A stretch of DNA of 64,000 nt from Metaphire vulgaris (lineage: Eukaryota > Annelida > Clitellata > Crassiclitellata > Megascolecidae). The notes beneath the pieces were generated by a model, which saw nothing but the letters and a program-made list of their open reading frames with translations, was not told the DNA's origin and ran no database searches. Below, one piece after another: positions 48,001 to 59,298 of the stretch (positions within the stretch are counted from its first letter, which is position 1; every line of letters begins with the position of its first letter). Made by a program: the position numbers and the translations under genes. Location: NCBI GenBank assembly GCA_018105865.1, contig CM030835.1, positions 625,001 to 689,000 on the forward strand, in the 5' to 3' direction.

Positions 48001-49722
48001 TGTACAAAATTTTAGATGGAATCCATGCAAGAAGAAGTTAGTAAAGTTAAGAAAACAGCCGAAGAGAATATGGAAAACCTTGCTCGAACAAGGAAACAGC
48101 TGGAAGAAAAGGAAGATGCACTGAAGGCTTTGCAGGGTGACTCAAAACGCCAGCTGTCTGAAGTTTATGAGATGAAGTAAGACTTTGACTGTGTACTGCA
48201 AATAAAAATATACATTTTATACGTACAAATTTATATGCACATTGGTTCCTTGTTAGCATTGGTTGCATAGCTGCCATGGCAATTTCGGTCATGACCAACT
48301 CATTGCCTGTTTTGTCTTTTTCATCTTGGGTTAAATGGCAGGTTGTAATGTAAACATTTGTGCTGATTTTTGGATTTCTGATTCTCTTTTTAGAAAATCT
48401 TAAGTTATGTAGCTAGTCCAACAATTGCAGTGTCATATTTTTTAATTTGAATAAATTTGGCGTGCCTTTTGAGATATATGTTTATGATTTTATGATTTTT
48501 ATGTTTGATTATATTTTACTTTACTGCAAATTTTTCAATGCAGTTTTAGGTTTTTGAGTCAACCTTATGTAACCTTGAGCGCTCATGAATAAGCTGGTGC
48601 ACTGTGCCAAGCTTTCAGGCAGTGCTATAGAAATTTTGTGTTTACTTACTTACTTACTTCAGAGCGAAATTTCTTGTGTTACATTTTTTCACCTGTATAA
48701 CACATTCCTATAAATATTGCACATATAACATGCAGCAAATGCTGTATATTGGTTATTATTTGCAAGTGTGGATAGTGAATGGTGTTTTATGTATTATATG
48801 TGTGAAAATTGAGATATATTTTGATGATTTGCTCACAGACAAGAAGCAATACTGGCTGCTATTAGTGAAAAAGATGCTCACATTGCTTTACTTGAGATGG
48901 CTCCAAACAAGAAGACAGAAAATATTGAAGAAGTAGAAAAATTGACACGTGAAAAGTTACGACTTCAGCAAGTTCTCAAGGATCTTGTGAGTGCTATAGC
49001 CAGTGTAAAGAATACATTATATCCTTTCATTGTTTTGGAGTTTGATTAGCTGTGTAATAATTGGTTTTCCTAATTCAGTGTTCTTGGGCAATGTGCCACC
49101 TTCATCAAATAGGTGGTGTCTTAATGGAAAGGGAAAGTTTGGCTCAAAGTTTTAGTTGATGTAGACCTGCCTTTTTTGTTTACTTACTTATCAGTCAGTC
49201 TTGTGTACAAATACCATTAGGTGTAATGGAAATGTAAAAGTTTCTATAAGTAAAATAGAAGTTGTGAAGAAAAATTAAGAGAAGTTGAAAGGTAGCAGTT
49301 GAAAAGTCATAATTTGAAACGATGTTTCTCTAAAATGTTGGAATGAAAGTAAAAATTAAGTGGTTTACAGAACACGTGCGTTTTTCCAATTTTTCAACTT
49401 GATTTATGACATTCCAATGTTTCTACCTCATTGTTATTGTGCTCGATTACTGTTCAATGTTTTATGTTATTAATAATTTGAATTGATCGGTTATAATTGG
49501 TATATTATTGCACAGCTTTTATATCCATATATGGTAGATCAAAGTGAGTGATTTTGATTCTGCATTATGTTCTTATTGATTTATTAATTGAGTGATTTTT
49601 GATTTCTTTGTTATTTTAAGACTCAGAGTCGAATGAAACTAATACATAATCGAGGTCATCTTCGATCGTCTTCTGCTTCAAATCTGCTTCTTTCAGCTTC
49701 CAACGAACAGGTGAGGGTCTGA
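23806..49722 (+). CDS. ELKS/CAST/ERC (Bruchpilot family) active-zone scaffold, 15 exons
   Basis: Exons: 23806-24807, 33756-34020, 36748-36854, 39510-39644, 40076-40243, 40774-40941, 42164-42318, 43160-43283, 44523-44663, 45164-45351, 46626-46749, 47635-47766, 48016-48176, 48839-48986, 49621-49710. All are phase-compatible and give 1,036 residues. The N-terminal 265 residues are Ser/Arg-rich and disordered. The remainder is nearly continuous coiled coil. Diagnostic blocks are SIKTFWSPELKKER in exon 1, EEMELRIETQKQTL with RDESIKKL in exon 2, and AAISEKDAHIALLE with TQSRMKL in exons 14-15. ELKS proteins bind RIM, liprin-alpha, Rab6 and Munc13 partners and organise presynaptic active zones and vesicle delivery. 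After codon 49710 the frame can either read on to TGA 49720-49722 (adding VRV) or splice to a further exon (candidate 52587-52802). Intron 1 is 8.9 kb. The exon-5 acceptor is weak, and a small unseen exon in intron 3 is possible. Confidence 0.94.
25401..25440. repeat. (CT)n microsatellite
   Basis: About 19 CT dinucleotides in ELKS intron 1. Confidence 0.95.
26573..26634. repeat. (AT)n microsatellite
   Basis: About 30 AT dinucleotides in ELKS intron 1. Confidence 0.95.
30606..30667. repeat. (AAT)n microsatellite
   Basis: About 20 AAT copies in ELKS intron 1. Confidence 0.95.
32722..32816. repeat. (ATG)n microsatellite
   Basis: About 31 pure ATG copies, the longest pure trinucleotide tract in the window, in ELKS intron 1. 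Confidence 0.95.
34912..34989. repeat. (CT)n microsatellite
   Basis: About 38 CT dinucleotides in ELKS intron 2. Confidence 0.95.
38498..38545. repeat. (TTA)n microsatellite
   Basis: About 15 TTA copies in ELKS intron 3. Confidence 0.95.
41850..42079 (+). mobile_element. LINE 3' end fragment with (AAT)n tail
   Basis: Around 41873-41966 the plus strand encodes LPPSIQLSPTLDTFKKRLKT and then WLF, stopping at 41964-41966. This is the typical terminal block of CR1/RTE-like reverse transcriptases. A short 3' UTR leads straight into an (AAT)n run at 42027-42079. Everything upstream is missing. It lies in ELKS intron 6, sense to the gene. Confidence 0.75.
42454..42822. mobile_element. Inverted-repeat element with TTAACACGTTGA-type ends
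   Basis: Ends are GTAACACGTTGACTGC and GCATTCAACGTGTTAA, inverse at 14 of 16, 369 bp apart. The TTAA at the right end suggests a piggyBac-like target site, and the left TTAA would be mutated. No coding block. In ELKS intron 7. Confidence 0.6.
44397..44476. mobile_element. Tiny TTAA-bounded inverted-repeat element, 80 bp
   Basis: It begins TTAACCCCTAAACT and ends AGTTTAAGGGTTAA, inverse at 13 of 14, with TTAA at both borders. It lies in ELKS intron 8, about 46 bp before exon 9. Compare the element at 20591-20672. Confidence 0.55.
47029..47528. mobile_element. Inverted-repeat DNA element (MITE), ~500 bp
   Basis: The left end TACCGTATTATCTCAGGTAT and the right end, read on the other strand, TAACGTATTAACTCGCGTAA, match at 22 of the first 30 positions. 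Internal words such as ATAATACGCACC repeat. It lies in ELKS intron 11, about 105 bp before exon 12. Confidence 0.6.
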
Positions 49723-52586
49723 ACTGGAAAAAGGAGTAACGAAACACTAAATCTCGTAACTGTTTCTTCAAAATGCTGTTTTTATTGAGACTCTATAGAC
49801 ATTACTATTCTTAATATCCTTTGAATTGAATAGTGATTTCAAATTGAAAGACGATCGATTTTATGTTTTCGCCTATTATATAGTTTTGCAATGCTACTTG
49901 TTTGTGACCCCAATGCAGGCTGACCTTAGGAAGAATTGTGGATTAATTTGAAAACATATATTTCTTTTATTCTGATATTCTCCCGTTTACTAAAAAGAAA
50001 ATGGTAGTGTTTATTTTGAGTTTTACCTGTTCATTTTTGTTTCTTATGGATTATTTTACTTACCAGTATGTTGTTTGGCATTTGCTCAGTTGTTTCAGAA
50101 GATTGATTTTGGAACATACTATGTTTACCATAACGAGTTGCTTGTCGTAAGTTTTGTTTTTGGAGGTGCTGGGACAAATTAGTGATTTTTATAGAATACA
50201 GCAGAGAATGTCGTGTCTTTTGTTAATGGCCACAATTCAGAGCATTGGCTTTAAGTAGCTGGTGTTTTTGGTCAATTTTTTCCCTTTTAATTGTAATGAC
50301 AGCAACAAATAATTATTATATTCAATAAAATTTGTGTTTTATATTCAGTTTAACTTACTGTATTAGCGTGTGCTCGATGTGACCATTTACAAGTGACCTT
50401 CATTTTCTGCTGAAATTGTAGCTTTTGATCATTGATCACCTATTTAGTGGTGATATGTGGATTCTCTTCGTTCTTTCTTCTGTCAAGCACCATTTTTGCT
50501 TAGCTTCTCATTATTTATCCGATTTTTGCACAATGGTTTGAGAATCAAATGTCAATTTCTGCTTGGGCAGCCACTTTGGATAGATATTTTCTTTTTCTAC
50601 TGCTTTTCATTAATTATCAGTTGGCATATGTAAGCTTAAACTTTGTAAGTTAACATTTGTTCAAGCATATTCAGCACTTGAGCGAAATCATCCTGACTTG
50701 ATTGGTCACGTTTACTGTACTTGCAGCTAATGTGATAGTGGCATCATTTGAAACCATTCTGACGTTGCTGTTATGGCCACAGATAGCCATAACATGGTCA
50801 TTATGATCATTTATACATTTTAGTTAGATAAGGTTTAAAATTTATCCGCTGCAGGTTTGTGAGCATTTACCGTCTGATGATAACCATCTAGGCATCAGAA
50901 AGACCAATTACAGCTATTTGAGAAATTGCAGTATATCCGATTAGCTATTTTGAATAATTTTAAAGGTCCCCAGAGCTTGTCACTAGTTTATCCGCAGTAG
51001 TGATTCATTATGGCACATTTCATTGTTTAACTGCTGCATTGTCATTCTTATCAACACATTTAATTTGTCTATATTTCACTAAGTACTAATCATTTTCACT
51101 AATTATTAGTCTTCTTCAGTTTGCCATGGGTGATGGAATTTTTGTAGATGGCAGTTCTGTGTTTTAATAGATTGTTGATTTTGATGATGCACTTGATTTA
51201 ATCAAAGCCAATTTATATGCATATTGTCCTTGAATATCACAGTTATTGGTAGGTACTATTGCTATAATATAAATAGATAAATAATAGTGATGTGTTGCAA
51301 ATTCAGTGCTAGGCTTGTTATGAAGGCATTGGCAGAACTGGTTGAGTGACCAGTGGTCTGAATTCCTATCTGGGCAAGGCATGTGAGTCCTGTAGGGATT
51401 CGTGGAGATTTTTTGTTTTCTCCTGCAGGGGCATACAGTTAAAAACAGCATACAATTTTTCATCTTTGCTGGTTGTCATTGCATAGTTTCAAATTGCTTG
51501 GACTGATGTTTGAGTGAGCTCACATCTGTCTCTGCCACTAATTGGTGAATAAATATGATGCTTCCATTTTGGGCCAAGTAAAGGTTTTAAGGTAACCAGT
51601 TGGAGACTGAATTCTGGAAGGTATCTCTTTAGGTTAATATCCTGACGACTGGTTTGCACATGAGGGTAAAAGTTTTTTCTTATAAAGGTGACAGCACGAG
51701 TTTCTTTTAATGCATTGCCCAAATGATAATGTTAATTGGTGTTATTTGTCATGATTATATAGCATGTGCATAAATTGCTATTTGTTGGATACATTTATGT
51801 TGCTTAGTCTATACAATATATCATATAATTGCTGCTTAAATAATTTGTTTTGTCTAATTTCATAATGCATTTTATTTATTGTGTTCTCTCTTATTGATGT
51901 TATTATGTTTGACCAGAGTTTTTGATGTGCTAATATGATGTATTGTTTCTTTGTGGCCTTCACCTGAACTAATGGATTCTATTCAGAATTTGAGGCTTGA
52001 ATGTGGTGACTGTGAAACTTTTGTCATTCTCTTAAAGTATAGGATGCATTAAGGAAATTGAGTCTTATAATTGCCCCCAAAGTGATATTTGGCAGATTTC
52101 ATGGAATTGAGCAGGCATTATTTAGAGAGATCTTTCAGCACATGTCTTTTGGTATTTTCATCTAGCCTGGAATATATTTGACATTCCAACTGTCTTGAAT
52201 ATTGTGCTGTTTTCTGAGCATTTCTAACAAAATGTTTGCGTAATTTGTAGGATGATGATGGTTTGTGATTTTCGGTGTCGGTAAATTGCATCTGTGAATT
52301 TTTAAACAAGTCCAGGTATTGGTGAGATGATTTCGACACTGTCATTTACTGTAGTTTTGTTACAGTTAAAAAGAATCACGATATTGTGTGTGACTTATAC
52401 TTGTAAGAACTTCAAGTGCAATAAGAAGTACATTTTGTATTAATTGGAACTGGTAATCTTCTCTGCCCTTTTAATTTTATGATTAATCTGACATGCACTT
52501 AAATAGGTGCATCTGTATTGAATGCATATAGAGTGGAAGTGCTCGTTAACATGTTTTGTTATTTAATTCATGCATTGCTTTTCTAG
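49723..52586 (+). other. 3' flank or last intron of ELKS
   Basis: AT-rich with no recognisable coding block. It is either 3' UTR and intergenic DNA or an intron leading to the candidate exon at 52587. Confidence 0.5.
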
Positions 52587-52802
52587 GTGGACAACTTATT
52601 CTTGCCCATTAACTGTTTCGAAGGTGATGAATTCGAGCAGACTTGGATGCTACATAAAATTTCATCCCACCATTTCTTGAAGATGCCAGCTTACCCAGCC
52701 ATATGTACAGGAGTTCTTTTATCTGCCAAAGTCTCTTTGTGTGGATCATGTTGCCCTCGAAAACGAATAACCATATGTAAACTGCCTATTGTTCTAAACT
52801 AG
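52587..52802 (+). CDS. Candidate alternative 3' terminal exon of ELKS (71 codons)
   Basis: A good acceptor (tgcattgcttttctag) ends at 52586. The following frame, in the phase required by the donor at 49710, is open for 71 codons to TAG 52800-52802, starting VDNLFLPINCFEGDEFEQTW. Spliced in, it would give a protein of 1,107 residues. Vertebrate ERC proteins end in a PDZ-binding GIWA, which neither terminus shows. The residues after GDEFEQTW do not resemble anything I know, so this may be a chance open frame. Confidence 0.3.
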   Translation: MDNLFLPINCFEGDEFEQTWMLHKISSHHFLKMPAYPAICTGVLLSAKVSLCGSCCPRKRITICKLPIVLN

Positions 52803-55800
52803 GAAGCAGTGACAGTCAATGAATGGCTCTGAGTTATAGTTCACTTGTGTTCAAAAGCAAGTTTCAGTTCCAGTTGGTAATAGTTTAAATTAACAGAACT
52901 TTTGCAGTGTGACTATGCCTGACTGACGACTATACTCATGTGAGGCCTGCTTAAATGTGGAGTACTTGCCAGATATATTTTCCTGAAAACTAGTTGCTGT
53001 AAATGGACTAATAACATTGAGTATCAGTACCTCAACTTAAGAAAAAGCATCGATGTTCACATTTATGCATGATCATTTATCTTTTAGTTGGTATAGAAAG
53101 GTGCCTACTACAAACCCTTTCAAAACTGCTTATTGGAAATAAACTTTCAAATAATATTACAATCATTAATTCTGCCTGTATTGTGCTATTTTAATTATAT
53201 TACGGTATCTAAGGAGTCCGTTGTAGTCTTCTACTGGAATGCATTGGATCTGCAAGTTGTTTGAATAGGTTTGTGTTAGAGGTTTTACAGTTTGATTTGG
53301 ATTATTTTATGGGATTGTTTACTGCTCTTCCAAATGTTTGCTTCAAATGTCTAAATTTTCATAAATAATTTGTAGGCTTTGTTTTTTTCACTCAGAGCGG
53401 TTCCTGATATTCCAGTTGGCTCCTGAATTCTAGAGTATAATAATTTGTAAGATTTGAGGCAGTTACATTCATACACTAGGATGTGGTTTTTTTAATAATT
53501 TCCATACTGATAAAATACTTAAGAATTGCATTTTGATCAAATGCATGGTGATTTAAAAGGCAGTTTTCACACGCTTGGCATCAAGGCTTAGAAATCTGAT
53601 TATCTGCTGACAACAGCCAAAATATGTTCAACACAAGTATTTTATTTTGTCTTAGTAATTTCTTGCATCTGTTAATAGTAACTGGCCAACCAGACTTTAA
53701 CCAGTAAAGCTATAAAGATGCAAAGCACTTTCAGCTTTGATGTACTGTAGACTGTAGGTACTAGGCACATAAGTACATGACAGATTTTGGCACAGTCTAC
53801 CTTAGAAAGCATTGTTTGAAAAAATGTATTCATGCATTATCTGTTTCTAATGCATTTGTTTTTGGATGGACAAAATTCTTAGTTTTGCTAGGATAGATTT
53901 TCATAATTATCGAAGCATGACTTATTAATGCCATAAAAATTTGAAGTTTGGATACAGAAATAGGTTTCATTAATTCCTGATAACTGCATTTAATAAAACT
54001 TCTGTGAATAGATTTGAAGAACCATTTTGTCATGAAGTTAATTCTGTTGATCTTCTGTAACTTGATCAATATGACACTACACGTGTTTGAAATTGTTATA
54101 TTTCAATACTGTTGCTGTTTGTGTCATTGTACACGATAAATACTGCATGAATCAAAGCGATATCAGTTGTCCTTGGTTACTGTAGGCATGTAAACTGTTC
54201 TTCTATTGCATTGAAGAAATCTAAAGGCTTGCCAAAACTGACTTTGTATTAGACATACAGTAAAATAAGATCCAGTCCAATGTCTTCCATCATTTTACCT
54301 CTGGAGGTCATATGCATGCATTTGCATTGTTTGCTCTTTATCCAACCTGTTTTTATCACAGTTGGTTTTTCTCTATCAAGCCATGCTGTGTAAGATGCCC
54401 AATAATGCTTGAAGAGAAACTTTTAAAAAATTAACAACAGACAACACTTCTTTATGCAAGTGTCATTGCTTACTTTGGCCTCTTCCTTCTTCTACCTTTG
54501 GTTTATCCATTATTTTGCTTTATCATAGATTTCTTGATATATTGTGTCTCCCCAGTATGGACTTTTTGAACCACACATTGTATTTTATAGTCTATTGTAT
54601 TTTTTTATATTCTACTCTATCTTACATTTTATTAATCGCTTTAATTCCATCTGCAAATGGATATACAAGTGAACTGTGGTAAGTGACCAAAATTAAGCCA
54701 AACTTTTTAGAAGACTTATAAGTAATCTGTGAAAAATGAAGGCAATAAAATTTGGGATTGCCAATGTTGTTAAGCAGACAAATGGCATTTGAGAAATATT
54801 GTGGATTAGCATAGCAGGTTTTTAAAATAAATGTCATCTTTGATCCTGTAGGGTATATTTTAATTTTCAGCAGGCATGTGATGTTTGGGATTTAACATTT
54901 TTTCTACTAATTTGAGCCATCAAAAGTTTTATCCCAAATGCTCATACATGCCGTTTTGTATTACAGAAACCAATAATGAGCTAGGCTGCTATGGTCCATT
55001 GCTACATTTTAAGTAGACTGCTTAAACTGGCTCTCAAGTGTGTTGTTGTGCATGTATATGTAACAGTGTTTAGTGATTAATAGAATACTTATCACCTATG
55101 GAAAAATAGTAAGTGCCTTATCTTAATATGTACTGCACAGTAGGTTCATGTGCAGTATTCAGTAGTGTTGAATTTTTATACAATTTCTGCCATAAATCAT
55201 ACTAACTTTAAGAGGATATTTGCTGAAAAATATGCAATTTGAAAATTATATATTCTACAGTCGGTTTCCAGTGAATAAATAAGTTGTTCATACCACCTTG
55301 AACTGGATAGTGGTTACTTGGCAACATCCAGTGGGCCATTTAGCTACATACAGTGTAATGTGAAATATAAACTATAGGGGCTGGACTAGCATTGTGACAA
55401 GTACCCAAGCTGGACCATGCCAATTTCGAGGTCCAAATTCTCAAGATTATGTAGCTATGTTGAAAGGTAGAAATTAAAGACTCTTTAATATTTTTATCTG
55501 TCATGCTTGCAGTATGGTTAACTAATGCTTTTGATACTGCAATTATAAATTATGTGCTTAAAGCATTACGAGTTTCTTTATTGCATTTAGGATTTAAAAA
55601 GTACTGTAGTTAGAGTGTCACGAGAACAAGCTGTGAACTGTATGTAATTATGAGCTAAGGGTTCTCCAGTTTTGTTTTGGAGTTGAATAGAAATGATACT
55701 TTGTTCTTCAGCCCTGTGTTAGATATTAATGTTATCGCAGTCTCACTACTGTTTTTTGTCTTGTTTCATTGTTGTACATTAGCATGTGCTACTAGGTTGG

Positions 55801-56788
55801 ATTTGAATTTATCATCTGTTTACTCTATTTATAAATTACTGGTATCCTGTTTAAGACAACCAAATATAATTTACATAAACGTGTGAAGTTTTTTTAAAGA
55901 TTTAAGGAATCACACCTCATCAACTTCGAAATTATACATACATGTACAGTATATATAATGAGCATTGTCAATGAGCTACATGGGACATGTTAATCAGCAA
56001 TGATTTTATTGGGAAGTAAATAAGTAAGTAAAATCTAGTAAATTTTTATAGCGCTTTGGAAAGTAGTACAGTAGTAGCTGCTTATTCTTATGTGCTTAAT
56101 CTTTCTTCAAATAGCTTTAATAGGCAAAGTGGGTTGTTGGCTGAGCAAAGGTCAGTGTATCCATGAGGTGGCGGGTCGGACTGTTATAGCTATGGAGGAA
56201 ATGACTTTTGGAATAGGAAAGTTTCGAGTTTAGACCTAAATGCTTGAGGAGATAGTGAGGGAATTGATAAGACCACAAAATCAAATCACACACATTATAT
56301 ATATATACTGTGTATATATACTGTATATATATACTGTATATATATATATATATATATATACTGTATAATTAAAAACAATACATGTGTGAAATTGCAAAGC
56401 AGTTACACAAATTGATACAGCAGCTTTGCATATGCAAGCAAAGCAGTACAGGGTAAGTTTATAAACAAGTTTCAAATCTAATTCTCAATTAACTTGCTGT
56501 AACACAATTATCTAATTGTGTTTCTAACATCTAAAAGCATTTTTCAAATTAATTTTAACACCATCAGTTATACCAGGCCCATCGAAAGAAGTTCTGGGCC
56601 CTGGGCAGAGCAATCACGGGCCCCTGAACACTACTTAGAATGTCTTCTCAAATTTTCTAAGATATAGGTGATAAGTGTGAAAAAATGGCGATGACTTTTT
56701 TGCTTGTCAGCCTTTTCGAGACATTATCACACGAGCCTAAAGGAACCTAATTATAACATATTCTTTAACATAAATATTTCCTATTCGA
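52803..56788. other. Intergenic stretch with no gene recognised
   Basis: AT-rich. Open frames are short and have no domain features. It contains an interrupted (AT)n tract at 56299-56361 and, at about 56575, an isolated hAT-type end CAGGCCCATCGAAAG related to the nested MITE at 18533. Confidence 0.6.
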
Positions 56789-58938
56789 TCATTTGTGCTT
56801 CTTTGTGCTTCCATCTTGGATTTTCTTGTCTAACATTGACTGTGCAGATGTCAATTTAATATAGGATTCAATAATGCAGATAAATGGCACAATAATCCAG
56901 AATAAATTCAAGAAGACAAAGTAGAACCAGAAATAAAGAGGGTGCCATAAAGGGCCATGTATAAACCCCTCCTTAACTTCTGTGGCAAAATACAAAACGT
57001 CTCCATAAAGTTGAAACAAACTTAGGATAAGCTGCACCGTATAACGATATGGTTTATTTGACATGAAAGCATAAACTGCAAGAAAAGCCAAAGGACCATC
57101 AACAAAAGCTGTGATGCTTTCCATGCAAACCATGAAAGTATCCCCACTGCAAGAAAAAAAGATACACGCATTTGTTAATTAAGTAACTATGCAAAAATGC
57201 AGCAAAATATAATGCATAAATTTTAATTATTTAAAAATGGTATTTATTCTTCAAGTGCCATGTAATTGCTACGTCAAAAAATCTAGGACTCGTTCTACTT
57301 TATCCTGGACATGGGATACCATTGGTCAGTTTCGGGACTGTCCAGGTGAATCCTGGACAGTTGGCTACCTTACATAAGCTCCACCTTCCTCTACGTAAAT
57401 GGTATAACAAAATTATTGTTGTTGGTAAATGGAATATTTGAAAAAACTGAATTGCAACAAGAAAGTTTTCTCACATTGCCAAAAACTGATGCCATATTAT
57501 CATTTATGACTCTATGATATTTTGCACCAAATGTTTCAGACTATTTAAATATCCTTGAAACCTCTGATACACTTAATCACACATCACATTTTGTAGCAGT
57601 CTACTTCACCTGATGTATCTGCTGTCTCCTTGTCCATACTCTTTCCCTGAAAAAATGAAAAGTACATCTGTATCTTTCAGGCACTTAGCAAATAGGTCGT
57701 CACAAACAATTAAACATTTAACACTCTGAGAACACACAATAATTTTTTTGTACAAGGAATTACCTCCGAGATTAACAATTTGTCTTCGTATAAGACACAT
57801 TCAAACAAAAATATACTACGTTATACATACAGTACAGTATTAGACGTTAAGGTAATTGTGGGTGGTCGATATCCGCATGTAAACAGGAAGTAATCAGAAA
57901 GTAGTCTGTTCGTACTGAAAGAAGTTCCGACGACTGCTCCATAGAGATTTTGAGAGGCATATTATGCTAATCGACTTCATATAGGGCCAATATTTTCACG
58001 GAATAAGGTCATGAGAATTTAAGATGTTTATTTTTTCACAGTTTGGCAAACAGAAAATCTATTATATGTGCTATGATGCATGGACTGATACACTAGTACT
58101 TCGGTTTGTTCAGTTAGAGTGTGGATTTCTACTTCCTGTTTACATGCAGGTATCGACCGTCCACAATTACTGACATTAAATTATATTCGTTTTCATCAAA
58201 AATCCTAATTGAATCTGTACTAATAAGGGCTGTCCATTAATTACGTCAACAATTTAGGGGGGAGGGGGTTTGACAAAGTTTGACAGTTGTTGACAGGGGG
58301 GGGGGTCAAGCGAAGTTGACGTCAACAATTTCACTTTTTACAAATAATCAAAAAATAGGAAATTTCATAGAATACTACTTATTACAATGGAAAAAAGCAT
58401 GACAAAAAGGTCATCACCACCACATTTTGACACTTGATGAGCAAAAATGGAAAAAATGGTCATCACCGCAAAAATATTAACCTAGTTATTGGGACCTGTC
58501 ATTTATCTTGGGAGGGGGGTCAAAAGTTTTTGACATAATTATGGGGTGGTGGTAACTGAAAGTTGACAGTTGTTGACAAGGGGGAGGGGTCAAAAATTGC
58601 CCAGAAATTGTTAACATAATTAATGGAAATTGACACTCCTCCTACTAACAGCACTCGGCCAAAAATGTTGATTCCTGCAAAATTGTCCCGTAGAAGAGGG
58701 CGAAGTGACCTTCAAGGATGACATGGATAAGTCCACAGAGAAAGAACCAACTGATTTTCAGCTTACAAAGGAATCTGCCGTCAAGATGACGACTGGTGCC
58801 CATGAAAAACCAAAGGCCGACGAGCGCAACGCTGAGAGCGCCGAAGAACATGGTTAGCAGCTGAAGAACACTGCGATTGTTCGGTACATAATTCGGCAAA
58901 TGCAACTGACGAGGATAGAACGGATGAACGACTTCCAT
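56789..58938 (-). CDS. EBP: Emopamil-binding protein, sterol delta8-delta7 isomerase (EBP), complete, three exons
   Basis: Minus-strand exons 58650-58938, 57610-57646 and 56789-57146 join with GT-AG borders in phases 1 and 2 and encode 227 residues (human EBP has 230). EBP is an ER multipass membrane enzyme that moves the sterol B-ring double bond from C8 to C7 in late sterol synthesis and binds many drugs. Diagnostic blocks are PRQLHLPNYVPN at the N-terminus, CGLIHVILEG (catalytic His and Glu), WKEYGQGDSRYI across exons 1-2, GDTFMVCMESITA (conserved Glu and Thr) and YGDVLYF then HPLYFWFYFVF. The C-terminus ends in a Lys-rich KKHK, in keeping with ER retention. The 37-nt middle exon is recovered only by splicing: exon 1 ends T, and GG follows to make the conserved Trp. 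Intron 1 carries two inverted-repeat elements. Confidence 0.96.
57852..58170. mobile_element. Inverted-repeat element with 40-bp arms in EBP intron 1
   Basis: The left arm 57852-57891 begins GTAATTGTGGGTGGTCGATA, and the right arm 58131-58170 is its inverse at 36 of 40 positions. The interior of about 240 bp is non-coding. It has MITE structure, but no clear target duplication was identified. Confidence 0.75.
58227..58634. mobile_element. Second inverted-repeat element in EBP intron 1
   Basis: The left end reads TCCATTAATTACGTCAACAA, and the right end (other strand) reads TCCATTAATTATGTTAACAA. The interior has repeated GACAGTTGTTGACA and G-runs. It ends only about 15 bp from the exon 1 donor. 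Confidence 0.65.
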
Positions 58939-59298
58939 TTCTTCCGCTTGTTAAAATGCGATTAGCAGTAACACCTCACCATTAAAGGCAATTGATTGTT
59001 GCGTAACTATAGCTCCAGAGCTCTGTAGTCAAGTATGACTCCGATTCACCGTAGAAATACTCGTCCGTTCTACTGTTCGGTCTTATCTGTTGACCGTTGG
59101 AGTTTTGACCATCTACGAATGCCTGTGCATTATATAATGGCTCTATAGAAGTATTGAGGCGTTTTGACCTCATTCTCCACTTCAAACATCATGGCGGCAT
59201 AAACATTGATCACGTGACAACCATTGAGATTTTGCCTCTACAGCGTAAACCAGCGCTATCTATCCATTCCTCCAAGCTGTGGACAAAAAAGAGACAAG
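58939..59298. promoter_or_regulatory. Bidirectional promoter between EBP and the SHB-like gene
   Basis: 360 bp separate the two divergent start codons. The interval contains an E-box CACGTG at 59211-59216 and ATGGCGGC at 59191-59198, which fits the YY1 motif often found near housekeeping start sites. The arrangement is seen directly; shared control is inference. Confidence 0.55.
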
